A stretch of DNA of 29,606 nt, taken from F1-60-MAGs027 sp044344715 (GTDB lineage Bacteria; Actinomycetota; Acidimicrobiia; Acidimicrobiales; Ilumatobacteraceae). Both the position numbers and the translations under genes were made by a program. Numbering within the stretch: the stretch's first letter is position 1; every line of letters starts with the position of its first letter. The notes beneath the pieces are model-generated. The model ran no database searches, had not been told where the DNA came from, and saw only the letters and a program-made list of their open reading frames with translations. The stretch lies in contig JBIJCI010000019.1 of the NCBI GenBank assembly GCA_044344715.1, positions 1 through 29,606 of the forward strand, written 5' to 3'. Positions 7,401 to 14,907 of this stretch are shown one piece after another.

Positions 7401-8666
7401 ATGAGCGCATTCGTCGACGAGGCACAACTCAACGTTCGGGGTGGCGACGGCGGAGCCGGTTGTGTGAGCTTCCGTCGTGAAGGGCCGGTCGTCTACGGCG
7501 GTCCCAACGGTGGTGACGGTGGTGACGGTGGTTCGGTCTGGCTGATTGCCGATCGGAACGTTGCATCGCTCGTGGCGTTCCGTGACCACCCGCACCGACG
7601 CGGTGAGGACGGTGTCTCGGGAATGGGCAAGGACCTGCACGGCCGACGTGGTCGCGATCTCGAGGTGAAGGTGCCGGAGGGAACCATCGTGCGCGATCTC
7701 TACGGCGGTGAAATCCTCGCCGACCTGCGCACGCACGGCATGCGCTGGCGGGCGATCCCCGGCGGTCAAGGCGGCCGTGGGAACGCCCGCTTCCTCACCA
7801 ACAAGCGGCGCGCCCCGAAGTTCGCAGAGCAGGGCGAGCACGGTCCCGAGCGGTGGCTGAAGCTCGAACTGAAACTCATGGCCGACGTGGCGCTGGTCGG
7901 CTTCCCCAATGCCGGCAAGAGCACGTTCATTTCCACGGTGTCGGCAGCAAAGCCGAAGGTCGCCAATTATCCGTTCACGACGTTGGAACCGCATCTCGGG
8001 GTGGTTCGCATGGGACCGGAAACCGAGTTCGTCATCGCCGACATTCCCGGACTGATCGAGGGTGCGAGCGAGGGCCGTGGTTTGGGGCACCAGTTCCTGC
8101 GCCACATCGAGCGGGCACGGGTCTTGTGCATCCTCGTCGACCTGGTGTCGATGGAGGGAACCGCACCGCAGACCCAGATCGACGTGTTGCTCAGGGAGCT
8201 TGCGGCCTACCGACCCGAGCTCCTCGAGCGTCCGCGGCTGATCGTCGGAACGAAGCTCGACTCCGTCGATCCCGGCACGAAGGCGGAGTGGCAGGCCACC
8301 GGTAACCGGAGCATGTCCGCGGTTAGCGGGGCGGGAGTGCGGGAGGTGCTCGGAGACCTGGCAGGGCTCGTGCAGGAGGCTCGCAGTGTGCCCGTGGTGG
8401 ATGACACCGAGATCACGCTGCGCCCGGAGCCGGAAGGAACCAGGATCGAGAAGGTGGGCGACAACGAGTTCCGTCTGCACGGGCGGGCAGTTGAGCGGGC
8501 GGTGGCGCTGAGCGACGTCAATTCTCCGGACGCCCTCAACTACATCGACGATCGTCTGAGTGGTCTCGGAGTGCCCCGCCTGCTGGCGCGCGCCGGTGCG
8601 AAGGAAGGTGCCACGATCCACATCAAGGAGTTCAGTTTCGACTACACCCCGGAGATCGGCCGATGA
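7401..8666 (+). CDS. obgE: Obg/CgtA GTPase, ribosome-assembly and stress GTPase
   Basis: Obg is an essential GTPase that binds the 50S subunit and links ribosome maturation to nutrient status. The 421-residue protein has three parts. An N-terminal glycine-rich Obg fold (GGDGGAGCVSFRRE, GGPNGGDGGDGG) spans roughly residues 1-158. The G domain has G1 GFPNAGKS at 167-174 and G3 DIPGLIEGA. A C-terminal OCT-type domain covers about the last 80 residues (EGTRIEKVGDNEFRLHGRAVERAV). The G4 motif reads TKLD (284-287) in place of the usual NKxD. The ATG start has GGGAG about 10 nt upstream. The stop overlaps the proB start as ATGA. Confidence 0.96.
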   Translation: MSAFVDEAQLNVRGGDGGAGCVSFRREGPVVYGGPNGGDGGDGGSVWLIADRNVASLVAFRDHPHRRGEDGVSGMGKDLHGRRGRDLEVKVPEGTIVRDLYGGEILADLRTHGMRWRAIPGGQGGRGNARFLTNKRRAPKFAEQGEHGPERWLKLELKLMADVALVGFPNAGKSTFISTVSAAKPKVANYPFTTLEPHLGVVRMGPETEFVIADIPGLIEGASEGRGLGHQFLRHIERARVLCILVDLVSMEGTAPQTQIDVLLRELAAYRPELLERPRLIVGTKLDSVDPGTKAEWQATGNRSMSAVSGAGVREVLGDLAGLVQEARSVPVVDDTEITLRPEPEGTRIEKVGDNEFRLHGRAVERAVALSDVNSPDALNYIDDRLSGLGVPRLLARAGAKEGATIHIKEFSFDYTPEIGR

Positions 8667-9748
8667 GGGTCGTTGCAAAGATCGGAACCTCGTCGATCAC
8701 CGATCGCGGGGGCTCCATCAGCGTGGCGATGGTGGAGTCGCTCTGCTCCCAGGTTGCAGGGCTGCGGGGGGCGGGTCACGAGGTGCTGATCGTGACGAGC
8801 GGTGCCGTTGCCAGCGGTGTGGCCGCTCTCGGGTTTCGCGAGCGTCCGGGCGACACGGCGACACTGCAGGCGCTCTCGGCAGCCGGTCAGAGTCGGCTGA
8901 TGGGTCATTACAACTCGGCTCTCGATGCACACGGACTCGTCGGGGCACAGGTGTTGCTCGTGCCGAACGACTTCATCGACCGGATCCAGTACCTGCAGGC
9001 CCGCCGGACGATGATCCGGCTGCTCGAGCTCGGATGCGTTCCGATCATCAACGAGAACGATGCAATTGCCAGTGACGAGATCCGGTTCAGTGACAACGAC
9101 CGCATCGCCGCCCTGGTGGCGCACAGTGTCGGAGCCGACCTCCTCGTTCTGCTGACCGATACCGCGGGACTCTTCACCGCCGATCCCGCGAAGGATCCGC
9201 AGGCACGATTGGTCGAACTCGTGGCAGCCGACGACGAGTTGATGTCGGTGCGGGCGGGAACCACCTCCAGTGGCGTCGGAAGTGGCGGGATGGCCTCGAA
9301 GCTCGCCGCGGCCCGTATCGCGAGTTGGTCGGGTGTCCGCACCGTGATTGCCAAGGCCGATCGACCGAACGTCCTGCGCGATGCGCTCGTCGGCGAAGCG
9401 GGGGTCGGAACCACGTTCACGGCACACGATCGCAGTCTCACGGCGCGGAAACTATGGATTGCCTTCGCGGCACAACCGGTCGGCTCCGTCACCGTCGATG
9501 ACGGTGCCCGAGAGGCGCTGACCAGTCGTGGCGTTTCCCTCCTTCATGCCGGGGTGACCGGAGTGCAGGGTGATTTTGCGATCGGCGACGTGGTCAACAT
9601 CGTCTCCCGACACGACGATTTGGTCGCACGCGGCCTGGTGCGTGCGGACTCGCGCGCCGCCGCCGCCGCCGCGGGTATGAAGAGTTCGGAGTTGCCGCCC
9701 GACGTGTCGACGGAGCTGGTGCACCGGGACGATCTGATCGTCTACTGA
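8663..9748 (+). CDS. proB: Glutamate 5-kinase (proline biosynthesis)
   Basis: ProB phosphorylates the gamma-carboxylate of glutamate, the first committed step to proline. The 361-residue protein has the N-terminal amino-acid kinase fold (VVAKIGTSSITD, VTSGAVASGV, IINENDAIASDEIRFSDND, TDTAGLFTADP, GSGGMASKLAAA). It is followed by a C-terminal PUA domain of about 80 residues (GSVTVDDGAREAL, GDVVNIV). A run of GCC codons encodes a six-alanine stretch in the PUA domain near 9656-9672. The ATG overlaps the obgE stop by four bases, so translation is coupled. No proA is seen in the window. Confidence 0.95.
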   Translation: MRVVAKIGTSSITDRGGSISVAMVESLCSQVAGLRGAGHEVLIVTSGAVASGVAALGFRERPGDTATLQALSAAGQSRLMGHYNSALDAHGLVGAQVLLVPNDFIDRIQYLQARRTMIRLLELGCVPIINENDAIASDEIRFSDNDRIAALVAHSVGADLLVLLTDTAGLFTADPAKDPQARLVELVAADDELMSVRAGTTSSGVGSGGMASKLAAARIASWSGVRTVIAKADRPNVLRDALVGEAGVGTTFTAHDRSLTARKLWIAFAAQPVGSVTVDDGAREALTSRGVSLLHAGVTGVQGDFAIGDVVNIVSRHDDLVARGLVRADSRAAAAAAGMKSSELPPDVSTELVHRDDLIVY

Positions 9749-9754
9749 TCGTCC
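9727..9754. terminator. Possible bidirectional terminator hairpin between proB and murJ
   Basis: GGACGATC (9727-9734) is perfectly complementary to GATCGTCC (9747-9754) across a 12-nt loop, and the stem includes the proB stop codon. It sits in the 33-bp convergent gap between proB and murJ. No U-tract follows on either strand, so intrinsic termination is uncertain. Confidence 0.35.
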
Positions 9755-9781
9755 ACCGGGCGACGCGGCCGGACGCGGCGG

Positions 9782-11158
9782 CTAGCTCCCCAGGCCGACC
9801 AGGCCCAGCGGTCCGACCGTGCCGTGGCGTCGGCGCAGTACCAGCAGTGCGATGAGCGCCGATACCAGGTAGGCGATTGCGAATGCAAGGCCGAGTCCCC
9901 GCACTCCGAATCGGTCGACGAGAACGATGGCAAGCAGGATGTTCAGGCCATTCTCCGCACAGTTGATGAAGAAGGGCGTTCTCGTGTCTCCGTGGCTGTA
10001 GAAGCCGCGCAGCACGAAGAGGTAGAGGGAGAATCCGACCAATCCGATTGCGAGCCCGGAGAGTGCCTCGGACGTGGAGCGAACCGCCGCCGAGTCGAAC
10101 TCGCCCCACCCGAGCAACACGTCGATGATCGGACGTGAGAAAACGGCGAGGGCGATGCTCGGGATTACGGTGACCATCAGCGTCATCCGGGCACCGCGCT
10201 CGAAATGTACACGAAACTCGGCGGGATCAAGCTTGGCAACGGAGCGCGCGAGCAACGGGGCGAATGTCGTGGCAATCGTGACGGCCAGTAGTCCGTGCGG
10301 CAACTGGAAGACGGTCATTGCCTTGGCGTACGCGTCGAGGCGACCCGATCCGGGCTCGGCGAGGTTCTTCACCACGATCAGTGCAACCTGGTTCGTTGCA
10401 ATGTATCCGACCGCCCATCCGGACAACCGGGTGATTTCGCGGACCGCGGGATGGCGTGGTCGAAACGTCGGCTTCGGAATCACCCCACTGCGAAGTCCGG
10501 CAAAAAGAACCACCAACGCCATGCACGCAATGCCGAACGTCGGCCCCAGGGAGAACCACCAGAACAGCTCCGTTCCGGCGCGGGCACCATCCAATGTGAT
10601 CTCCCCGCTATCGACGTTCCCGGCGATGCCCAACAGTGCGAGGATTGCCGCGAGGTTGGAGGCAACTGGTGCCCAGGCCGCAGCAGCGAAGCGCCCTGCC
10701 GCGTTGAGCATTCCGGCGATCAGGGCATTGAGTCCGTAGAAGAACACCTGTGCCAGGAACACGCGCGTGAGCGCCGAGCCCACCGCGTAGAACGTCTCGG
10801 CGTCGCCGGCCGGGTCGAGTGCATAGGCGCGGAAGACCCACGGTGCAACGAACATTGCCGCGAGCGTGATCGCGAGGAGCGCCGCGATTCCGGCGCCGAA
10901 CACCGCCGCGGTGCCATCGGCCTCGTTGCGCTGGCGTTGTGCGGTGAACAGCGGCACCAGGACGGCGGTGAGCGTGCCGCCGATCAGCAGTTCGTAGATT
11001 ACGTTCGGGGCATTGTTGCCCACGTCGAACGCATCGGCGAGTGCCGTTTGTCCGATGACCGCGGCAAAGACGATCATCCGAGCAAGTCCCGTGACGCGTG
11101 AGACGAGGGTGCCCGAGGCCACGGTGAGGTTGCGCGCCAGGAGCGAGCGTTCAGGCAT
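9782..11158 (-). CDS. murJ: MurJ-type lipid II flippase (MOP superfamily), short 12-helix form
   Basis: MurJ translocates lipid II across the cytoplasmic membrane for peptidoglycan synthesis. The N-terminus (SRVTGLARMIVFAAVIG, then ADAFDVGNNAPNVIYELLIGG) matches the family. I count twelve hydrophobic segments over 458 residues. E. coli MurJ has fourteen helices and about 510 residues, so the last two helices seem to be absent; the protein ends soon after LVLRRRHG. The ATG at 11158 lies inside the end of the upstream tetR gene (8-nt overlap), so expression is tied to that regulator. A related polysaccharide flippase is the main alternative, and whether this is the housekeeping MurJ is unknown. 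Confidence 0.85.
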   Translation of the reverse strand: MPERSLLARNLTVASGTLVSRVTGLARMIVFAAVIGQTALADAFDVGNNAPNVIYELLIGGTLTAVLVPLFTAQRQRNEADGTAAVFGAGIAALLAITLAAMFVAPWVFRAYALDPAGDAETFYAVGSALTRVFLAQVFFYGLNALIAGMLNAAGRFAAAAWAPVASNLAAILALLGIAGNVDSGEITLDGARAGTELFWWFSLGPTFGIACMALVVLFAGLRSGVIPKPTFRPRHPAVREITRLSGWAVGYIATNQVALIVVKNLAEPGSGRLDAYAKAMTVFQLPHGLLAVTIATTFAPLLARSVAKLDPAEFRVHFERGARMTLMVTVIPSIALAVFSRPIIDVLLGWGEFDSAAVRSTSEALSGLAIGLVGFSLYLFVLRGFYSHGDTRTPFFINCAENGLNILLAIVLVDRFGVRGLGLAFAIAYLVSALIALLVLRRRHGTVGPLGLVGLGS

Positions 11159-11849
11159 CGAGCAGACCGTCGAACAGCATCCTGTCCAAGAGTTCGGCGG
11201 AGAGTGCTATCCAGTCGTCACGAAGTTCTTGATCGTCCGGGTCCTCGATTTCCGCGACGATACGACCGAAGGTGAGGCCCTGGATGAACTGGGCGGCAAC
11301 GCGGGAGGGATGCTTCAAGTTGATGAGTCCGCGGGCTGCTGCCGTGTCGAAGAGCTCGTCCATGGCGGTGGTCAGCGTCGTCTGGGCGAGCCGGAGCGCC
11401 TTGCGATACTCGGGTCTCCCGCGAACCCCGGCGATGATGGCTGCACGTTCAAGGCGTTGGTCGAGTCGTTGCGGGCTCATCACGAACGCCGTCGCAGCGT
11501 GGACTCCGGCACGCAGTTCGGCCGGAGTGCTCGCGCGTTGAAGGATCGGTCGGAGCCCATCGAGGCTCTCTTCAATGTGTCTCTTGAAGATCTCGCTGTA
11601 GGCGCTAGCGAGGAGTCCGTCCCTGCCGCCGAAGCGCAGGTAGAGCGAGCTCTTGTTCACCCCGGTCCGCTTCTGGAGATCCTCGATCCGAAATCCGCTC
11701 TCGCCGTGGCGGGCCAGCAGTTCGATGGTGACGGCAATGATCTCGTCGATGTCCGGGGTGTGTCTGGGGGCGCGCTTCCTGATCCGGTTCGGCTGGTTCT
11801 TGGCGTCGTGTGAGCCCTTTGCGCTACGTGAACCACGTGGGGCGGCCAT
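11151..11849 (-). CDS. TetR/AcrR-family transcriptional regulator
   Basis: This is a 232-residue ligand-responsive repressor candidate. A basic N-terminal tail (RIRKRAPRHTPD) is followed by the TetR helix-turn-helix (IEDLQKRTGVNKSSLYLRFGGRDGLLASAYSEIF) at about residues 45-80. The C-terminal helical ligand/dimer domain is poorly conserved, as usual in the family. ATG 11849 is chosen because a TAGCCT box lies exactly 7 nt upstream and the product has normal TetR length; the frame is open further upstream but without support. The 3' end overlaps murJ by 8 nt. The gene is divergent from a MoxR operon, and tandem palindromes fill the shared region, so autoregulation and control of both arms is likely. 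The ligand is unknown. Confidence 0.88.
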   Translation of the reverse strand: MAAPRGSRSAKGSHDAKNQPNRIRKRAPRHTPDIDEIIAVTIELLARHGESGFRIEDLQKRTGVNKSSLYLRFGGRDGLLASAYSEIFKRHIEESLDGLRPILQRASTPAELRAGVHAATAFVMSPQRLDQRLERAAIIAGVRGRPEYRKALRLAQTTLTTAMDELFDTAAARGLINLKHPSRVAAQFIQGLTFGRIVAEIEDPDDQELRDDWIALSAELLDRMLFDGLLDA

Positions 11850-11856
11850 GCGGGCA

Positions 11857-11862
11857 AGGCTA
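11857..11862 (-). promoter_or_regulatory. Candidate -10 box (TAGCCT) for a leaderless tetR-murJ mRNA
   Basis: Minus-strand TAGCCT stands 7 nt before the tetR ATG at 11849. The same hexamer and spacing occur on the plus strand before the divergent MoxR gene. Confidence 0.5.
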
Positions 11863-11877
11863 TTCGTCGGATCGCGC

Positions 11878-11910
11878 CAGGTGCTCACCAGGTGCTCACC
11901 AGGTGCGAAC
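11878..11910. repeat. Tandem 11-bp repeats with GGTG-N2-CACC palindromes, candidate TetR operator
   Basis: CAGGTGCTCAC occurs at 11878-11888 and 11889-11899, with a third partial copy CAGGTGCGAAC at 11900-11910. Each full copy contains the palindrome GGTGCTCACC (11880-11889 and 11891-11900), and the junctions form CACC-A-GGTG palindromes. Spacing of 11 bp puts successive sites on the same helix face. The block lies between the -10 boxes of tetR and the MoxR gene, roughly at -29 to -61 and -37 to -69 from their predicted starts. Binding by the adjacent TetR protein is inference. Confidence 0.55.
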
Positions 11911-11933
11911 GGCAGAAGGGATGCCACTGCGAG

Positions 11934-11939
11934 TAGCCT
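11934..11939 (+). promoter_or_regulatory. Candidate -10 box (TAGCCT) for a leaderless MoxR operon mRNA
   Basis: TAGCCT lies 7 nt upstream of the GTG at 11947 and is identical in sequence and spacing to the box before tetR on the other strand. It fixes the MoxR start, since the frame is open well upstream. Confidence 0.5.
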
Positions 11940-11946
11940 CAACCCG

Positions 11947-12813
11947 GTGTCTGGTTCCTTCGAAAGCGTTGCGCAGGTCCGTGACGGCCTGAAGTCGATC
12001 AACTACCTCGCCGATGATGGCATCGCCGGGGTCGTCTACCTGGCACAACGTCTCGGCAAGCCGGTACTCATCGAGGGTCCTGCCGGTACCGGCAAGACGC
12101 AGCTCGCCAAGAGCGTCGCGGAGCTCACCGGAGCGCGACTGATTCGGTTGCAGTGTTACGAGGGTCTCGACGAGTCGAAGGCCCTCTACGAGTGGAACTA
12201 CAAGAAGCAGTTGTTGCGGATCCAGGCCGACAAGAACAGCGATTCGTGGTCGCAGGTACACGAGGACATCTTCAGCCGCGACTTCCTCCTGACCCGGCCA
12301 CTCCTCGAAGCCATCTCGGCCCCGGATCCCGTCGTTCTCCTCATCGACGAGGTCGACCGCGTGGAGGTCGAGACCGAGGCGTTGTTGCTCGAGGTGCTGA
12401 GTGAGTACCAGGTGTCGATTCCCGAACTGGGCACCATCACCGCGAAGCAGATTCCGATGGTGTTCCTCACGTCGAACAACACACGAGAGCTGTCCGAGGC
12501 CCTGAAGCGCCGCTGTCTTTACCTGCACGTCGACTACCCGGACATGGAGCGCGCGAAGGAAATCGTGTTGGCCAAGGTGCCCGACGTCGGTGCGAACCTC
12601 GCCGATCAGATCGCACGAATCGTGCGCAGCATCAGGCAGCTCGACTTGAAGAAGGCGCCGTCGGTGAGTGAGACGCTCGACTGGGCACGCACGCTCATCC
12701 TGCTCGGTGTCGACCACATCGACGCTCAGCAGGCAAAGGAAACCCTCCACGTGCTGCTCAAGTACCAGACCGACATCGCCAAGGCCGCCAAAGAACTCTC
12801 GGTCGACGAGTAA
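11947..12813 (+). CDS. MoxR-family AAA+ ATPase
   Basis: MoxR ATPases act as chaperones or metal-insertion factors, usually with a von Willebrand factor A partner. The 288-residue protein has Walker A GPAGTGKT (44-51), Walker B VVLLIDEVD (D134, E135) and a sensor-1 asparagine in FLTSNNTRE (N177). It also has the arginine-rich LKRRCLYLHVDYPD segment typical of the family. GTG 11947 is chosen because of the TAGCCT box 7 nt upstream and because it gives the normal family N-terminus. A CoxE-like VWA gene follows after 7 nt, forming the usual MoxR-VWA pair. The protein resembles the CoxD-type subgroup, but no carbon monoxide dehydrogenase genes are nearby, so its client is unknown. Confidence 0.9.
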   Translation: MSGSFESVAQVRDGLKSINYLADDGIAGVVYLAQRLGKPVLIEGPAGTGKTQLAKSVAELTGARLIRLQCYEGLDESKALYEWNYKKQLLRIQADKNSDSWSQVHEDIFSRDFLLTRPLLEAISAPDPVVLLIDEVDRVEVETEALLLEVLSEYQVSIPELGTITAKQIPMVFLTSNNTRELSEALKRRCLYLHVDYPDMERAKEIVLAKVPDVGANLADQIARIVRSIRQLDLKKAPSVSETLDWARTLILLGVDHIDAQQAKETLHVLLKYQTDIAKAAKELSVDE

Positions 12814-12820
12814 TCCGCCC

Positions 12821-14272
12821 ATGCCGGTCATCGACCTGATGTCCGGCTTCGTCGCCGAGTTGCGACGGGCCGGCCTCCCCGTGAGCCTCACCGAGAATCT
12901 CGATGCGATGGAGGCCGTGAAGGTGATCCCGATCGAGGATCGTGACGCGTTCAAGTACGCGCTCGGGGCGACGTTGGTGAAGAATTCCTCCCACTGGCGC
13001 GTCTTCGAGACGATCTTCGAGGTGTACTTCTCGCTGCGCGGTTCGCAGTACAGCATCACGTCACCGGGTGAGGACACCGCCGACGAATTCTGGCGTGACG
13101 ACCAGGATCAGGCGCAACTCGGTCAAGGGGAAGGAAAGGGTGCCGGCGGGGGAGGCCTCGAGGCCCTCACGCCCGAGGAGTTGGCGAACCTCCTCATGCG
13201 GGCGCTCATGCAGGGCGACCAGGCGATGATGCGGGCCCTGGCCCGTCAATCGGTTGCACGATTCGCGGGCATGGAGCCTGGCCGTCCCGTCGGGGGCACC
13301 TACTACCTGTACCGGACCCTGCGGAATCTCGACCTCGACAACATGCTCGCGAAGTTGCTCGAGGCCAACAAGGATCTCGCACAGCGCGAGGCGACGAACC
13401 TCGAACAACGGCTGGTGAAGGACGAATACGAGCAACGAATCGAGCAGTTCAAGAAGGAGGTCGAAGCGGAGATTCGCCGCCGGCTCGTCGCGGATCGCGG
13501 GGCTGAAGCCATGGCGAAGACGCTGCGCAAGCCGTTGCCGGAGGACGTCGAGTTCATGCACGCGAGCCGCGAAGAGATGCAGTCGTTGAAGAAGGCACTC
13601 TTCCCGTTGACGCGAAAGCTCGCCGCCCGGCTCGCCCGCAAGCGACGCCACGGACGTCGGGGACCGCTCGACTTCCGCAACACGGTCCGTCACTCCCTCA
13701 GCTACGGAGGCGTGCCGGCGGAGCCGAAGTTCAAGTACCCGCGTCCCGCCAAGCCTGAACTGATGGTGGTTGCCGACATCTCGGGAAGCGTCGCCGCCTT
13801 CGCCAGGTTCACCCTGATGCTGGTGTACGCGATCCAGAGTCAGTTCAGCAAGGTTCGTTCGTTCGTGTTCATCGACGGCATCGACGAGGTAACGAAGCAC
13901 TTCCGGGCGACCGAGGACATCCAGGAGGCGATCCACAAGGTGAACACCGAGGCCGACGTCGTCTGGGTCGACGGACACAGTGATTACGGCCACGCGTTCG
14001 AGGTGTTCTGGGAGCGGTACGGCAAGGACATCAATCCGAAGACGACGGTCCTCCTGCTCGGCGACGCCCGCAACAACTACCACGCATCACAGAGTTGGGT
14101 CGTGAAGGAGATGCGCAAGCACGCCCGCCATGTGTACTGGTTGAACCCCGAGCCGCGCTCCTACTGGAACACCGGGGACTCCATCGTCGGCGAGTACGGC
14201 TCGCACACCGACGGGGTGTACGAGTGCCGGAACCTGCGGCAACTCGAGGGATTCGTCGAGAAGCTCGTATGA
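12821..14272 (+). CDS. CoxE-like VWA-domain protein, partner of the MoxR ATPase
   Basis: The 483-residue protein fits the VWA-containing CoxE family. The N-terminal half is helical and charged, with a Gly-rich linker (GEGKGAGGGG) and a likely coiled coil around residues 170-235 (Glu/Lys/Arg-rich). A basic patch (RLARKRRHGRRG) precedes the VWA domain. The metal-ion-dependent adhesion site is visible as DISGS (319-323), with a later aspartate in LLGDARNNY (D415). ATG 12821 lies 7 nt after the MoxR stop, and the 3' end overlaps the next gene as ATGA. Soluble, with no signal peptide. In characterised systems the VWA protein presents a metalloprotein client to the ATPase; the client here is not identifiable. 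Confidence 0.88.
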   Translation: MPVIDLMSGFVAELRRAGLPVSLTENLDAMEAVKVIPIEDRDAFKYALGATLVKNSSHWRVFETIFEVYFSLRGSQYSITSPGEDTADEFWRDDQDQAQLGQGEGKGAGGGGLEALTPEELANLLMRALMQGDQAMMRALARQSVARFAGMEPGRPVGGTYYLYRTLRNLDLDNMLAKLLEANKDLAQREATNLEQRLVKDEYEQRIEQFKKEVEAEIRRRLVADRGAEAMAKTLRKPLPEDVEFMHASREEMQSLKKALFPLTRKLAARLARKRRHGRRGPLDFRNTVRHSLSYGGVPAEPKFKYPRPAKPELMVVADISGSVAAFARFTLMLVYAIQSQFSKVRSFVFIDGIDEVTKHFRATEDIQEAIHKVNTEADVVWVDGHSDYGHAFEVFWERYGKDINPKTTVLLLGDARNNYHASQSWVVKEMRKHARHVYWLNPEPRSYWNTGDSIVGEYGSHTDGVYECRNLRQLEGFVEKLV

Positions 14273-14904
14273 CCGATACCCGGGTGGTGTTGGTGCGCCA
14301 CGGCGAGTCGTTCGCAACGGTCGAGCGGTACATCGGCGGCGTCCGAACCTGCAAGGGGCTCACCGAGCACGGACGTGCACAGGCCAAGGCCCTCGGCGAA
14401 CGTCTCGGGCGAACCCGCGAAGTCGCGGCCGACGCCATCGTTTCGAGTTCGTTCCCGAGGGCGCTACAGACCGCGGAGATCATCGCACCCTTCCTCGGGC
14501 ACGCCGACATCGACGTGCGTCCCGCGTTCGGTGAACACGATCCGGGTCCGCAGTGCGACGGCCTCGCCTTCGATGATTTCGTCGCCCGCTACGGCCGGCC
14601 GGACTTCAACGGGGATCCCGATGCCGTTACATTCCCCGGCGGGGAGACACTCGCGCAGTTCCACGCCCGAGTCATCGCCGCACTCCGCGATCTGGAGCGG
14701 GACTACCGCGGCAAGACGGTGCTCGTTGCATGTCACGGTGGAACGATCGACGGGCTGCTTCGCCATTGTCTGCAGTCCCCGTCGACGGGTCGCTTCGAGG
14801 TCTTCACGAAGAACACGTCGCTCACGGAGTTGTACCGACCGCGCGAGAACGTATGGCGGTTGATGCGGTACAACGACCACGCCCACCTCGCCGACCTGGG
14901 GTAG
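14269..14904 (+). CDS. Histidine phosphatase family protein (phosphoglycerate-mutase-like)
   Basis: This 211-residue protein has the phosphohistidine signature VRHGES (R10, H11) and the second catalytic histidine in ACHGGT (H156). SSSFPRALQTAEII provides the conserved phosphate-binding arginine. The family contains phosphatases and true cofactor-dependent mutases; the short length and lack of mutase-specific inserts favour a phosphatase. The substrate is not predictable. The start overlaps the VWA stop (ATGA) and the stop is 3 nt before the lycopene cyclase gene, so it is the third member of one tightly coupled unit. Confidence 0.87.
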   Translation: MTDTRVVLVRHGESFATVERYIGGVRTCKGLTEHGRAQAKALGERLGRTREVAADAIVSSSFPRALQTAEIIAPFLGHADIDVRPAFGEHDPGPQCDGLAFDDFVARYGRPDFNGDPDAVTFPGGETLAQFHARVIAALRDLERDYRGKTVLVACHGGTIDGLLRHCLQSPSTGRFEVFTKNTSLTELYRPRENVWRLMRYNDHAHLADLG

Positions 14905-14907
14905 GAG

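Noticed and set aside
7509..7532. 9-bp tandem repeat GGTGGTGAC in obgE
   Set aside because: It encodes the conserved glycine-rich loop of the Obg domain and is explained by protein constraint.
7191..8678. Long minus-strand open frame opposite obgE
   Set aside because: It is antisense to a clear Obg protein, has no family motifs and shows low-complexity composition expected of a high-GC shadow.
9656..9672. GCC microsatellite in proB
   Set aside because: A short alanine run in the PUA domain in frame; too short to suggest phase variation.
13061..14083. Minus-strand open frame opposite the VWA gene
   Set aside because: Shadow of a well-supported CDS; no recognisable domain and His/Arg/Leu-biased composition.
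11947..14272. MoxR-VWA pair as a carbon monoxide dehydrogenase assembly module
   Set aside because: CoxD/CoxE-like motifs are present but no coxMSL or other CODH genes are nearby; the modABC genes are 6 kb away and not linked.
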